Shown: piece after piece, positions 9,052 through 17,730 of the stretch
Position numbering within the stretch: position 1 is the stretch's first letter
How the letters are laid out: every line of letters begins with the position of its first letter
Source: Sphingosinicella humi
Lineage (GTDB): Bacteria; Pseudomonadota; Alphaproteobacteria; Sphingomonadales; Sphingomonadaceae
Reading direction: 5' to 3'
Assembly (NCBI RefSeq): GCF_003129465.1
Contig: NZ_QFFF01000001.1
Span: forward strand, 2,527,501-2,591,500
DNA: 64,000 bases
Program-made: the position numbers and the translations under genes
The notes under the pieces: model-generated
What the model was told of the DNA's origin: nothing
Database searches by the model: none
What the model saw: only the letters and a program-made list of their open reading frames with translations

Positions 9052-9594
9052 TCAAGGCGTCGCCTTCCACTTCGCCAGCGCCTCGACGATGCGCTGGACC
9101 GTGCGCTCGTGCGGCGCCGGCGCGCTATGGATGTGGAGGTGCGCCTCGGCGTAGATGGGGTTTCGCGCGCTCGCGAGCCTTTGCAGGATCGGGCCGGGCT
9201 CCTTGTCCCTCAGCAGCGGCCGGTGATCGCGCCGCGAGACCCGTGCGCTGAGCGTCTCCACGTCGGCGTCGAGCCAGATGGCGACGCAGCGCTCCAGGAT
9301 CATCGCCCGCGTCTCGTCGTTGATGAAAGCGCCGCCGCCGGTTGCGATGACCTTGGGCGGCCCTTCGATCAGCCGCGCGATCACTCGCCGCTCGCCGTCG
9401 CGGAAGCTGCCTTCGCCGAAATGATCGAAGATTTCGGAGATGCTGCGGTCGGCCGCTCGCTCGATTTCTTCGTCGGAATCGACGAAGGGAAGGCCGAGCC
9501 TTCGCGCCAGGCGCTTGCCGACGGTCGATTTTCCGGCTCCCATCAGGCCGACAAGGACGATCGATCGGTCCGAAAGGGGCGCGGCCTTGGGCAT
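9052..9594 (-). CDS. aroK: shikimate kinase
   Basis: A 180-residue P-loop kinase that phosphorylates shikimate in aromatic amino acid synthesis. The Walker A motif is GLMGAGKST (16-24), followed by DSDEEIE (shikimate-binding Asp), FRDGE and the GGGAF motif, with a lid around RRDHRPLL. Start ATG 9594 (MPKAAPLSDRS) places the P-loop correctly. A longer in-frame extension upstream is low-complexity antisense sequence and was rejected. In many related genomes aroB follows aroK; here a convergent antiporter gene lies downstream instead. Confidence 0.95.
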   Translation of the reverse strand: MPKAAPLSDRSIVLVGLMGAGKSTVGKRLARRLGLPFVDSDEEIERAADRSISEIFDHFGEGSFRDGERRVIARLIEGPPKVIATGGGAFINDETRAMILERCVAIWLDADVETLSARVSRRDHRPLLRDKEPGPILQRLASARNPIYAEAHLHIHSAPAPHERTVQRIVEALAKWKATP

Positions 9595-9642
9595 TTCGCC
9601 GGGGCTATACATGGAGCGCATGCCTGGGGCAAAAGGCCCGCC

Positions 9643-9813
9643 ATGCGCAACAGACTCTCTCCTCCCCGGCGGCGCCGGTCGCCGCTTCCCACGATCCTCG
9701 TCATCCTGCTCGTCCTGATCATCGGCGGCACCTTCTATCTTTCCACCGTCGACACCGAGGTCGCGACCACGCGAATCGAGCAGGACGTGACCAATGAAGC
9801 GCTGGCGGACTAA
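9643..9813 (+). CDS. small single-pass membrane protein, unknown
   Basis: A 56-residue protein with a basic N-terminus (MRNRLSPPRRRRSPLP), one hydrophobic helix (about residues 17-34, TILVILLVLIIGGTFYL) and a short polar, probably periplasmic tail. Its last 20 bases overlap the start of the next gene, a layout typical of translational coupling. I do not recognise a family. Its position, size and topology suggest an accessory or anchor for the exported protein encoded next. Confidence 0.65.
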   Translation: MRNRLSPPRRRRSPLPTILVILLVLIIGGTFYLSTVDTEVATTRIEQDVTNEALAD

Positions 9814-11590
9814 GCTTCTCCTCCTCGGCGGCGCCGCGGCGCTCGGCCTCGCCATCCCGGCCATCGGCCAGGAGGCGCCCGAATCGCTGCTGCCCCCGGG
9901 CTTCGGCGATCCCGAGGCCCTGCCGCCGCCGGTCGAGCAGCCGCCCACACCGCCTCCGGGCACGCCGCCGCCCACGTCTGACGTGCCGCTGGTGTCGTCG
10001 CCCTCGCTGGCGCCCGGCGAGGAGGAACTGCAATCGCTCGAAGAAGCACTGGACCTGCCCGAGCCGATCGAGATTCCGGACGCGTCGCGACGGCCGGTCG
10101 ATATCGTGGGACCGCTGGGACCCCGCGCCTGGGGGCTGGGCACGGGCGCGTTCGGCGATGCCAATGGCCGCTATCTCTCCACACTGATGCGCCGCCTCGA
10201 CGCGCCGCTGCCCTCGCGCTGGACGTCGATCCTGTTGCGGCGCGCGCTGCTGTCCCGCGTGCCGGCGCCCTCCCACGTCCATCCGGTCGACTGGGTCGCC
10301 GAGCGGGCATGGCTTCTGCTGCGGATGGGCGAGGCCGACGGGGCGCGCATGCTGACCCAGGCCATCGACGTCGACCGGTTCACGCCCAAGATGTTCGCCA
10401 TCGCCGTGCAGACCTCTCTCGCCGGGGCCGATCCGGCGGGCCTTTGTCCCTTGATCGAGCCGGGCCGGGAGACGTCGGACGAGCCGGTCTGGGTGCTGGG
10501 CGATGCGATGTGCGCGGCATTGGCCGGCGAGCCCAGCCGGGCGAGCGAACTCATCGACCGGGCGCGGAGCCGCGGGCGGGCCGGCGGCATCGACGTCAGC
10601 CTTGCCGAGAAGGTGATCGGCGCCGGCACCAACACCCGGCGCGCGGTCACCATCGAATGGGAGAATGTCGATGCGCTCAACAGCTGGCGTTTCGGTCTCG
10701 CCAGCGCCACCGGAATCGAGGTGCCGGACCGGCTGATGAACCTCGCCGGGCCGCATGTGCGTGCGTGGAAGGCGCGGGCGCCGATGCTGCCGATCGACCA
10801 GAGATTGCAGGCGGCGGACTGGGCGGCGTCGCTCGGCGTCTTCTCCAACGCCTCGCTGGTCGAGATGTACAGCTTGATCGCGGACACGACCGACCCCTCG
10901 GAAATCACCGAATCGGTCGGTGGGCGTCTTCGCCAGGCCTATGCGGCGCCGACGCTGCAGGCACGCATGACGGCGATGCGGGGCTTGTGGACGGAAGCCG
11001 AAACCCCGGTCCAGCGCCACGCACGCCGTATCCTCACCGCATCGGCCGCGGCCCGGATGACGCCGAACGAAGCACTCGCCGGCGACGCCGAGGACCTCAT
11101 CGCGTCGATGCTCACCGCCGGCTATGACGAACGGGCGGCGCGATGGGGCAATGTCGTCGGAGCGATGGACGATGCCGAGGCCGACGGCGCCTGGGCGCTG
11201 CTCGCGGTCGCTTCGGAGCGCCCGACGGTCGACATCTCCTCGGGCCGCATTGAAGCCTTCCTGAATCGCGATGACGGCGAAGATCGGCTGAAATCGAAGA
11301 TGCTGGTGGCGGCGCTCGCCGGACTGGGCCGGATCGAGGCCGATGGCGGACTCGCGGGGGAGCTGGACCTTCAACTCGGGGCCGAGAATGTGTGGACCCG
11401 CGCGCTCGACCAGGCGGCGCGGTCGCGCCAGCCCGGCACGGTCGCGCTGCTCGCCGGCGTCGGCATGCAGACCGGCGGCTGGCGCGGCGTTCCACCCGAG
11501 CACCTCTACCGCATCGTCAGGGCGCTGCGGCAGGTCGGCCTCGATTATTATGCGCGGATGATCGCCGCCGAGGCGCTGGCGCGGCTGTGA
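9794..11590 (+). CDS. conserved exported protein of unknown function
   Basis: A 598-residue protein with a signal peptide (1-25, MKRWRTKLLLLGGAAALGLA...), a proline-rich stretch (~34-60) and a large, mostly alpha-helical body without recognisable catalytic motifs. Alternating Ala/Leu-rich helices (for example WLLLRMGEADGARMLTQAI and LLAVASERP) suggest a TPR-like or solenoid periplasmic scaffold, but this is inference. The gene lies between the 56-residue membrane protein and xerD and overlaps both neighbours. My impression is that this arrangement is conserved next to aroK/xerD in sphingomonads. Confidence 0.75.
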   Translation: MKRWRTKLLLLGGAAALGLAIPAIGQEAPESLLPPGFGDPEALPPPVEQPPTPPPGTPPPTSDVPLVSSPSLAPGEEELQSLEEALDLPEPIEIPDASRRPVDIVGPLGPRAWGLGTGAFGDANGRYLSTLMRRLDAPLPSRWTSILLRRALLSRVPAPSHVHPVDWVAERAWLLLRMGEADGARMLTQAIDVDRFTPKMFAIAVQTSLAGADPAGLCPLIEPGRETSDEPVWVLGDAMCAALAGEPSRASELIDRARSRGRAGGIDVSLAEKVIGAGTNTRRAVTIEWENVDALNSWRFGLASATGIEVPDRLMNLAGPHVRAWKARAPMLPIDQRLQAADWAASLGVFSNASLVEMYSLIADTTDPSEITESVGGRLRQAYAAPTLQARMTAMRGLWTEAETPVQRHARRILTASAAARMTPNEALAGDAEDLIASMLTAGYDERAARWGNVVGAMDDAEADGAWALLAVASERPTVDISSGRIEAFLNRDDGEDRLKSKMLVAALAGLGRIEADGGLAGELDLQLGAENVWTRALDQAARSRQPGTVALLAGVGMQTGGWRGVPPEHLYRIVRALRQVGLDYYARMIAAEALARL

Positions 11591-12492
11591 CCGCCGCGGG
11601 CGAGGATCGGCAGCTGATCGCCGCCTTCCTCGAGATGATGGCGGCCGAGGCCGGGGCGGCTCGCAACACCCTGCTCGCCTATGAGCGGGACCTGCGCGGC
11701 GCGTCCGAACTCCTCGAGGGGCGCCTGGCTTCCGCATCGGCGGAGCGGCTGAAGAGCCTGGGCGAAGCCTGGCTGCCGCTGAAGCGCGGGACCGTCGCCC
11801 GCAAGGCGGCGGCACTGCGACGGTTCTATGCGTTCCTGGCCGACGAGGGCTTGCGTGCCGACGATCCCTCGGCCGCGCTCCCACGGCCCGCCAGCGAGCG
11901 TCCGATCCCGAAGGTCCTCGACCATGCTTCCGTCGATGCGCTTTTCCGGGAGATAGACCGCCGCAAGGGCAGCGGGCAGGATGGACCCGCTCTGCGCCTC
12001 GCCGCCCTGATCGAGCTGCTTTACGGATCGGGCCTGCGCGCCACCGAGCTCGTCTCGCTGCCGCGCAACGCGGTCTCGCCCGACAAGCCGTTCCTGATCC
12101 TGCGCGGCAAGGGCGGGCGGGAGCGGCTCGTGCCGATCTCCGATCGCGCACGTGCCGCGGTGGCCGAATGGGTGGCGCTGGTGCCGAGGGAGTCGCCTTG
12201 GCTCTTCCCGTCGGGCAAGAAGCATCTGAGCCGCGTCCGGCTGTATCAACTGCTGAAGGCGCTCGCCGCCGACGCGGGCATTCCGCCGGACCGCATCAGC
12301 CCGCACGTCCTTCGCCATGCCTTTGCGACCCATTTGCTGGAAGGCGGCGCGGACCTGCGCGCGCTGCAGATGCTGCTCGGCCATGCCGACATTGCCACCA
12401 CCCAAATCTACACCCATGTCGACAGCCGGCGGCTGGTCGAGCTGGTCAACAGCCGCCACCCGCTCGTTGACGACAGGCGCAAAGCCACCTAA
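11587..12492 (+). CDS. xerD: site-specific tyrosine recombinase XerD
   Basis: A 301-residue tyrosine recombinase for chromosome dimer resolution at dif. The N-terminal SAM-like domain (~8-95) is followed by the catalytic domain with Arg151, Lys175, His240, Arg243, His266 and nucleophile Tyr275 (HVLRHAFATHLLEGGADL ... LLGHADIATTQIYTH). The start is GTG at 11587, overlapping the upstream stop as GTGA; the longer in-frame region upstream is antisense-like and was rejected. A chromosomal housekeeping context (aroK, accA) argues for Xer rather than a phage integrase. XerC versus XerD is judged from context only. Confidence 0.92.
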   Translation: MTAAGEDRQLIAAFLEMMAAEAGAARNTLLAYERDLRGASELLEGRLASASAERLKSLGEAWLPLKRGTVARKAAALRRFYAFLADEGLRADDPSAALPRPASERPIPKVLDHASVDALFREIDRRKGSGQDGPALRLAALIELLYGSGLRATELVSLPRNAVSPDKPFLILRGKGGRERLVPISDRARAAVAEWVALVPRESPWLFPSGKKHLSRVRLYQLLKALAADAGIPPDRISPHVLRHAFATHLLEGGADLRALQMLLGHADIATTQIYTHVDSRRLVELVNSRHPLVDDRRKAT

Positions 12493-12504
12493 CCCGCCCG
12501 GTTC

Positions 12505-13446
12505 ATGGCGACCTTTCTCGATTTCGAAAAACCGATTGCGGAGCTGGACGCGCGCGTGCGCGAACTGCGCGAAACTGCCGATGCCGGCGAGCTCAACATC
12601 GATTCCGAAATCGAGAAGCTTCAGGCGAAATCCGAAAAGCTGTTGCGCGACACTTACGGCCGGCTGACGCCCTGGCAGAAGACGCAGGTCGCCCGTCACC
12701 CGGAACGGCCGCATTTCAAGGATTATGTCGCCGGACTTGTCGACAATTTCGTGCCGTTGGCCGGGGACCGCGCCTTCGGCGACGACCAGGCGATCATCGG
12801 CGGCCTCGGCAAGCTGAACGGCCGCAAGATCCTCCTGATCGGCCATGAGAAAGGCGACGATACCGCCAGCCGCCTCAAGCATAATTTCGGGATGGCCAAG
12901 CCGGAGGGTTATCGCAAGGCGATCCGCCTGATGCAGCTCGCCGACCGCTTCGGCCTGCCGGTGGTGACGCTGGTCGACACGCCCGGGGCCTTTCCCGGCG
13001 TCCAGGCCGAGGAGCGAGGACAGGCGGAAGCCATCGCCCGCTCGACCGAAGTCTGTCTCGCCCTTTCGGTTCCCGTCGTCGCCGCGGTCGTGGGCGAGGG
13101 CGGGTCGGGCGGGGCCATTGCCCTTGCCGCCGCCAATCGGGTGCTGATGCTTGAGCATTCGGTCTATGCCGTGATCTCGCCCGAGGGCTGTGCCTCCATC
13201 CTGTGGCGCACGGCCGAGAAGGCGGCGGATGCGGCCGAGGCGATGCGCGTGACGGCAGGCGACCTCAGGGAGCTGGGCGTCATCGATCGGATCGTCCCGG
13301 AGCCCCTGGGCGGTGCCCATCGCTCCGCGGCCGAAGCAATCGCCATGCTGGGTTCCGCGATCGGCGAGGAGCTCGATCAGCTTTCGCGGCTCTCCCCCGA
13401 GGAAGTGCGCGCCCAGCGGCGGGCCAAGTTCCTGGCGATCAGCTAG
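12505..13446 (+). CDS. accA: acetyl-CoA carboxylase carboxyltransferase subunit alpha
   Basis: A 313-residue subunit that, with AccD, transfers CO2 from biotin to acetyl-CoA to make malonyl-CoA. The family start [19 protein letters not shown] and the crotonase-like core with [19 protein letters not shown] and [19 protein letters not shown] are complete. Length is normal. It sits 12 bases after xerD on the same strand. Confidence 0.97.
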   Translation: MATFLDFEKPIAELDARVRELRETADAGELNIDSEIEKLQAKSEKLLRDTYGRLTPWQKTQVARHPERPHFKDYVAGLVDNFVPLAGDRAFGDDQAIIGGLGKLNGRKILLIGHEKGDDTASRLKHNFGMAKPEGYRKAIRLMQLADRFGLPVVTLVDTPGAFPGVQAEERGQAEAIARSTEVCLALSVPVVAAVVGEGGSGGAIALAAANRVLMLEHSVYAVISPEGCASILWRTAEKAADAAEAMRVTAGDLRELGVIDRIVPEPLGGAHRSAAEAIAMLGSAIGEELDQLSRLSPEEVRAQRRAKFLAIS

Positions 13447-13541
13447 CCTCCCGCGCCGGCTCATGCAGCCGGCGGAACCTCGCCGGCTATTCCGTGTTCA
13501 TTTCGGAACGCTATCGTTCCGGCGAACAGGAGTACGATCCC

Positions 13542-15002
13542 ATGAAACTCAAGATGCTGCTGGCGCTCGGCGCCTCGCTTGCAACCATCGGCTGCGCCGC
13601 CGGAGGTCTTACCGGAGATCCCGGGAGCCGCTCTATCTCGCAGAATGCGCAGCAGGCGGCGGCGCAGCAACATCCTCAGGTGGTGGCGGAGTTCGGGGGC
13701 ACCGTCGATGCCAATCGCAGCGCTTATGTCGCGGCGGTGGGAAGCAAGGTCGCGGCGCAATCCGGCATTCAGGGGGGCGGCAGCGGCGCCTATACGATCA
13801 CCACTTTGAACTCGCCGGTCCTCAACGCCTTCGCCGTTCCGGGCGGCTATGTCTACATTACGCGCCAGCTTCTCGGCCTCATGGACGACGAGGCGGAGCT
13901 CGCCTCGGTGCTCGGCCACGAGATCGGCCATATCGCCGCCGATCATTCGCGCGGGCGCCAGAACAGGGGCCTTCTTACGCAGCTGGGCGCATTGGCGGTC
14001 GGCATCCTCACCGGCTCGGGTGATCTCGCCCAGCTCGCCGGGACGGTGGGGCAGGGCCTGTTCCTCAGCTATTCGCGCGAGCAGGAATATGAGGCCGATG
14101 CGCTTGGCATCCGATACATGTCGGCCGCGGGATACGACGCCGATGCCTCGGCCAGCCTGCTCGCCTCGCTCGGCGCGGCCGAGAATTTAGACAACCGCAT
14201 CGCCGGCCAGGACCAGCGCTCGGTGCCGAGCTGGGCCCGCACCCATCCCTTGAGCGAGGATCGTGTCAACCGCGCCACCGCGCTCGCCGGGCAAGTTCAG
14301 TCGGCGGGCACAGGTATTCGCAATAGAGACCAGTTGCTCAACGCCGTAGACGGCATGATCTGGGACGACGATCCCGCCCAGGGCGTGGTGCGCGGGAACC
14401 GCTTCCTGCACCCGGACCTCCGTCTCGCCTTCTCGGTGCCGCAGGGATTCGGCATCCAGAACGGTAGCCGGGCGGTCAGCATCACCGGCTCTAACGGCCA
14501 GGCGCAATTTTCGGGTGGAGCGTTCACCGGCGGCCTGGGATCCTATATCGGCCAAGTTTTCCAGGCCCTTGCCGGCGGGCAGGGCCAGATCAATTTCCCG
14601 CCGCCGCAGTCGACCAGCGTCAACGGCATTCCCGCCGCCTATTCGACCGCGCGCGCCAATACGAGCCAGGGGCAGCTGGACGTGACGGTCTTCGCCTATC
14701 AATGGGATCCCGACACCGTCTATCATTTCGCGATGATCACGCCGGCCGGGAGCGGCATCGGACCGTTCACCTCGATGGTGGGTTCGCTCGACCGGCTGAG
14801 CGCCAGTGAAGCGGCGTCGATCCGGCCGCGAGTCATCGATGTCGTGACGGTGCGTTCCGGCGACACCGTACAGTCGCTCGCGAGCCGCATGGCCTATGAC
14901 GACTATAAGCTGGAGCGCTTCCTGGTGCTGAACTCGCTCAGCGCCAACAGCCAATTGACGCCCGGAAGCAAGGTAAAGCTGGTCGTCTACGGAAATCGAT
15001 AA
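13542..15002 (+). CDS. M48 family metalloprotease, lipoprotein with C-terminal LysM-like domain
   Basis: A 486-residue protein. Its signal peptide ends in a relaxed lipobox (IGC, Cys18), suggesting a lipid-anchored periplasmic protease. The zinc motif HEIGH (His126, Glu127, His130) and the downstream YSREQEYEAD (third ligand probably Glu182) define an M48/BepA-Loi-type peptidase, whose characterised members process outer-membrane assembly intermediates. Residues ~435-486 (VVTVRSGDTVQSLASRM ... LTPGSKVKLVVYG) look like a LysM-type module. ATG 13542 follows AACAGGAG; longer in-frame sequence upstream overlaps accA and was rejected. Confidence 0.88.
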   Translation: MKLKMLLALGASLATIGCAAGGLTGDPGSRSISQNAQQAAAQQHPQVVAEFGGTVDANRSAYVAAVGSKVAAQSGIQGGGSGAYTITTLNSPVLNAFAVPGGYVYITRQLLGLMDDEAELASVLGHEIGHIAADHSRGRQNRGLLTQLGALAVGILTGSGDLAQLAGTVGQGLFLSYSREQEYEADALGIRYMSAAGYDADASASLLASLGAAENLDNRIAGQDQRSVPSWARTHPLSEDRVNRATALAGQVQSAGTGIRNRDQLLNAVDGMIWDDDPAQGVVRGNRFLHPDLRLAFSVPQGFGIQNGSRAVSITGSNGQAQFSGGAFTGGLGSYIGQVFQALAGGQGQINFPPPQSTSVNGIPAAYSTARANTSQGQLDVTVFAYQWDPDTVYHFAMITPAGSGIGPFTSMVGSLDRLSASEAASIRPRVIDVVTVRSGDTVQSLASRMAYDDYKLERFLVLNSLSANSQLTPGSKVKLVVYGNR

Positions 15003-15036
15003 AAGAAAAGGGCGGCGAAACCAGGTTCCGCCGCCC
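15001..15036 (-). terminator. rho-independent terminator for the first Flp pilin gene
   Basis: Read on the minus strand, an 8-bp stem GGGCGGCG/CGCCGCCC with a ten-base loop is followed by TTTTCTTTTA, 20 bases after the pilin stop. The U-tract overlaps the end of the convergent M48 gene. Confidence 0.8.
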
Positions 15037-15056
15037 GATCGTTCTGCGGTCAAACC

Positions 15057-15233
15057 TTACTGGGGCTGGCCGGTAGCCATCGTGGTGTTGACCTCGTTAA
15101 AGGTATTGCCGAGCTGTTCACCCAGGCCAGACATGGCGGTAATGGCAGCGACGGCGATCAGAGCGGCGATGAGGCCGTATTCGATCGCGGTGGCGCCCTT
15201 TTCATTATTCAGCAATTTGCGAAAAATCTTCAT
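15057..15233 (-). CDS. Flp family type IVb pilin
   Basis: A 58-residue prepilin (too short for many gene callers). The leader MKIFRKLLNNEKG is followed by ATAIEYGLIAALIAVAAI, the class III (Flp) signature, with the prepilin peptidase site after Gly13 and Glu18 at position +5 of the mature form. AGGAG sits eight bases before ATG 15233. These proteins build Flp/Tad adhesive pili, whose assembly genes are not in this window. A terminator follows immediately. Confidence 0.9.
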   Translation of the reverse strand: MKIFRKLLNNEKGATAIEYGLIAALIAVAAITAMSGLGEQLGNTFNEVNTTMATGQPQ

Positions 15234-15361
15234 TTCCGGTCTCCTGTTCCATCGCTCTGGAAGTCCACACTTCCATGCCGCCTTCCTGTCCTTAGCTCGG
15301 GAGGCGAGCAGTCTCCGGTTTTAGGTGCGAGAAGTTTTCAAAATGTTAATGCGGGAGATTG

Positions 15362-15538
15362 TTACTGGCTGGCATCGACGACTGCGTCCGAGACATTGTT
15401 CCACATCTCGGTGGTGGTACCAGCGACCTGCAGCAGGGCCCCGATCATCGCGATCACTATCAGCGAGACGATCAGCCCATATTCGACGGCGGTCGCGCCG
15501 CGCTCGTCGATCAGCAGTGTTGATGTCCGGTGTGCCAT
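15362..15538 (-). CDS. Flp family type IVb pilin, second copy
   Basis: Another 58-residue prepilin, upstream of and parallel to the first. The leader ends DERG, followed by ATAVEYGLIVSLIVIAMIGALL with the conserved Glu. The C-terminal half (AGTTTEMWNNVSDAVVDASQ) diverges from its neighbour, so this is an old duplication or two specialised pilins. GTAGGA stands very close to the start codon, and AGGTGA-like alternatives are absent. Confidence 0.85.
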   Translation of the reverse strand: MAHRTSTLLIDERGATAVEYGLIVSLIVIAMIGALLQVAGTTTEMWNNVSDAVVDASQ

Positions 15539-15629
15539 TTCCTACCCCGCAGGTGAGGAACAAAAATGTCCTAACCTCGGCACGAATATCCCTGCCGTCG
15601 TTAATCAAATCCTACCAAGAGGGTGATCG

Positions 15630-16046
15630 GTGGAAAATAATCCGACAATGACGGTGGTGGCGGCGGCGCTCGTCGACGGCGATGGGCGGGTTCTGCTGCA
15701 GCAGCGTTCGCCCGGGCGCTCCATGGCCGGTCTCTGGGAATTTCCCGGCGGCAAGGTGGAACAGGGCGAACTCCCCGAGACCGCTCTAACCCGGGAGTTG
15801 AAAGAAGAACTCGGGATCGACACCGACGCGGCGCATCTCGCGCCGGCGACCTTCGCGAGCGCCGACGTCGCCGGGCGCCACATGCTCCTTCTGCTCTATC
15901 TTTGCCGCGAATGGCATGGCGAGCCGCGGCCGCTCGACGCCGCCGGGCTCAAATGGGCCCGCCCGGAGGAGATGCGGTCGCTTGCCATGCCGCCCGCCGA
16001 CGTGCCGCTGGTCCGCCTCCTCGAAGTTCTTATCCCGGCTTTTTGA
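15630..16046 (+). CDS. (deoxy)nucleoside triphosphate pyrophosphohydrolase, MutT type
   Basis: A 138-residue Nudix hydrolase with an intact box from Gly41 to Ile63 (G-x5-E-x7-REL-x-EE-x-G-I) and the MutT-like LLQQRSPGRSMAGLWEFPGGKVE. MutT enzymes remove 8-oxo-dGTP from the nucleotide pool. GTG 15630 is preferred because AAGAGGG lies about seven bases upstream; ATG 15648 is an alternative. The gene's 3' end overlaps the convergent methyltransferase by 17 bases. Confidence 0.88.
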   Translation: MENNPTMTVVAAALVDGDGRVLLQQRSPGRSMAGLWEFPGGKVEQGELPETALTRELKEELGIDTDAAHLAPATFASADVAGRHMLLLLYLCREWHGEPRPLDAAGLKWARPEEMRSLAMPPADVPLVRLLEVLIPAF

Positions 16047-16890
16047 GCGCCCTCGCCAGCGAGGCGGTGGCGCTGCCGCGGCGGGCGGGTTTTGGCTGGT
16101 CGGGCGAGGGGGACCAGGCGGTTAGGTAGAGTATCTCGAAATGCTCGGTCGTCTTGGCGGTCGTGTCGGCGTGCCGGGCGAAATCGGCCGTTGCCGCGGC
16201 GAGGCCGTGACGGCCGATCGGCCGCCTTGACCGCGAGGCGAGGATGTTGGTCGCCCCCATCGCTCTCAGATCACGGATCAGGCCGGCGAAGCTGGAAAAG
16301 CGGATGTCGATGCCTTCGGTGTCCGCCACGGGCAGGGTGAAGCCGGCGCGGGTAAGGAGGTCGCCCGCCGCCCGCACGTCGATCTGGGGATGGATGCGCG
16401 GGGCAGAGCCGTGGCCCTCCGCGTCTTCGGCCGCGTTCATCGCGCTCCTGAGGCGCGGCAGGCTTCCGGCTCCGGTGAAGGCGGCGAGGAATAGGCCGTC
16501 CGGACGAAGTATTCGGCGGATCAGCGTCAGCGCGCCCGGGAGGTCGTTGACGCTGTCGAGCACGCCGACGGACATGACCAGGTCGAATGCGCCGTCGCCG
16601 AAGGGGAGGCGATCCTCGTCGCACTGCACGCCCGCCGCGCCGCGCGCGAACGCCTCGCCGGCGTCTGCCGATACGACCTTGAGTCCCCGCTCGCGAAGCT
16701 GCTGCGAGAGGAAGCCGTCGCCGCAGCCGAGGTCGAGCGCATCGCTAAAGTCGCGCTTCACCCAGTCCAGCCGCTCGAGCAGCTCCTCCGCCGCCAAGCG
16801 GTGAAGATAATCGGCACCGGCTGAGGTGCGGGCGGCGCGGTCGCGGCGGAGGCGGCGGAGGCGGCGGTCGAAGGGAAGGTCGGGGTCCAC
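16030..16890 (-). CDS. class I SAM-dependent methyltransferase (BioC/NDUFAF5-like)
   Basis: A ~286-residue methyltransferase with motif I ALDLGCGDGFLSQQL, an acidic motif II region (VVSADAGEAFA), DLVMSVGVLDSVNDLPGAL and the post-motif ILRPDGLFLAAFTG. The pattern resembles alphaproteobacterial proteins annotated as BioC-like or as homologues of the mitochondrial complex I factor NDUFAF5. No biotin genes are adjacent. GTG 16890 gives the family-like start [22 protein letters not shown] 16926 is an alternative. Neither has a good ribosome site. Confidence 0.8.
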   Translation of the reverse strand: MDPDLPFDRRLRRLRRDRAARTSAGADYLHRLAAEELLERLDWVKRDFSDALDLGCGDGFLSQQLRERGLKVVSADAGEAFARGAAGVQCDEDRLPFGDGAFDLVMSVGVLDSVNDLPGALTLIRRILRPDGLFLAAFTGAGSLPRLRSAMNAAEDAEGHGSAPRIHPQIDVRAAGDLLTRAGFTLPVADTEGIDIRFSSFAGLIRDLRAMGATNILASRSRRPIGRHGLAAATADFARHADTTAKTTEHFEILYLTAWSPSPDQPKPARRGSATASLARALKKPG

Positions 16891-16933
16891 GGCCGGGCTT
16901 GTGCAGCGGACGCGGCTGGGGAACAAGAGATTG

Positions 16934-17680
16934 ATGCAGAGCGCGGTGACAGCGGCAAGGGGCGCCGTCCGCCAGATCCTGGATTTCGGGCTGCCGCCGC
17001 GATGTCCCGGTTGCGGCACGGTGGCGGAGGATGTGCATCGCTTCTGCCTTCACTGCTGGCAGCAGCTTCATTTCCTCGGCGAGCCTTGCTGCGCCCGGTG
17101 CGGCCTCCCATTCGACTATGATCCCGGGGCAGACGCCGAGTGCGCCGCCTGCCTGGCCGAGCCGCCTGCCTTCGACCGCCTCCGCGCCGCCGTCGCTTAT
17201 GGAGAAATTGCCCGAAGGGTGGTGCTGAAGCTCAAATATAGCGGCCGGCCGGGCGTGGCGGAGACGCTCGCCCATTTCATGCGTCGTCACGTCGATGGCG
17301 AAGATGGCGACGCGATCCTCGCCCCGGTGCCGCTCCACCGCTGGCGGATCTGGAAGCGTGGCTACAATCAGGCCGCGCTGATCGCCTCCGCGCTCGGCCG
17401 CCGCACCGGTCTTGGGACCGATCTGGCGCTGATCGAGCGGGTGAAGGCGACGCCCAGGCTCAAGGGCAAGGGGCGGCGCGAGCGCGCGCTGGTCGTACGG
17501 GGCGCCTTCCGCCTCGGCGAAAAGGCGAAGACGCGCGTGAAAGGCCGCTCCGTGCTCCTTATCGACGATGTCTACACGACCGGCGCCACCGCCAACGCCT
17601 GTGCCAAGGCGCTGAAGCGGGCTGGGGCAGCGCGGGTGAACATTCTGTGCTGGGCGCGGGTTGTTCGGTCGGACGATTGA
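16934..17680 (+). CDS. comF: ComF family protein (phosphoribosyltransferase-like)
   Basis: A 248-residue protein with two N-terminal Cys pairs typical of ComF (PRCPGCG, FCLHCW, CCARCG, ECAAC; probably two zinc sites in residues 22-80) and a type I phosphoribosyltransferase domain ending in the PRPP motif VLLIDDVYTTGATANAC. ComF supports DNA uptake in competent bacteria and is widespread in non-competent ones, where its substrate is unknown. It is divergent from the methyltransferase and opens a run of four same-strand genes. Confidence 0.88.
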   Translation: MQSAVTAARGAVRQILDFGLPPRCPGCGTVAEDVHRFCLHCWQQLHFLGEPCCARCGLPFDYDPGADAECAACLAEPPAFDRLRAAVAYGEIARRVVLKLKYSGRPGVAETLAHFMRRHVDGEDGDAILAPVPLHRWRIWKRGYNQAALIASALGRRTGLGTDLALIERVKATPRLKGKGRRERALVVRGAFRLGEKAKTRVKGRSVLLIDDVYTTGATANACAKALKRAGAARVNILCWARVVRSDD

Positions 17681-17730
17681 CAATGGTGGTGAGGCGCCAC
17701 AAGTCGGGCGCGGCGAATGAAGGGTGTCCC

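Noticed and set aside
9595-10164. N-terminal extension of aroK upstream to 10164
   Set aside because: The extension is Gly/Ser/Arg-rich and antisense to the exported protein gene; the P-loop is placed correctly from ATG 9594.
9719-12151. Very long minus-strand open frame (810 codons) opposite the unknown exported protein and xerD
   Set aside because: Arginine-rich, low-complexity translation typical of antisense frames in GC-rich DNA; the plus-strand genes have clear family motifs or signal peptides.
11587-12492. XerD-like gene as a phage or island integrase
   Set aside because: It sits among housekeeping genes, overlaps its upstream neighbour and has the size and motifs of Xer recombinases.
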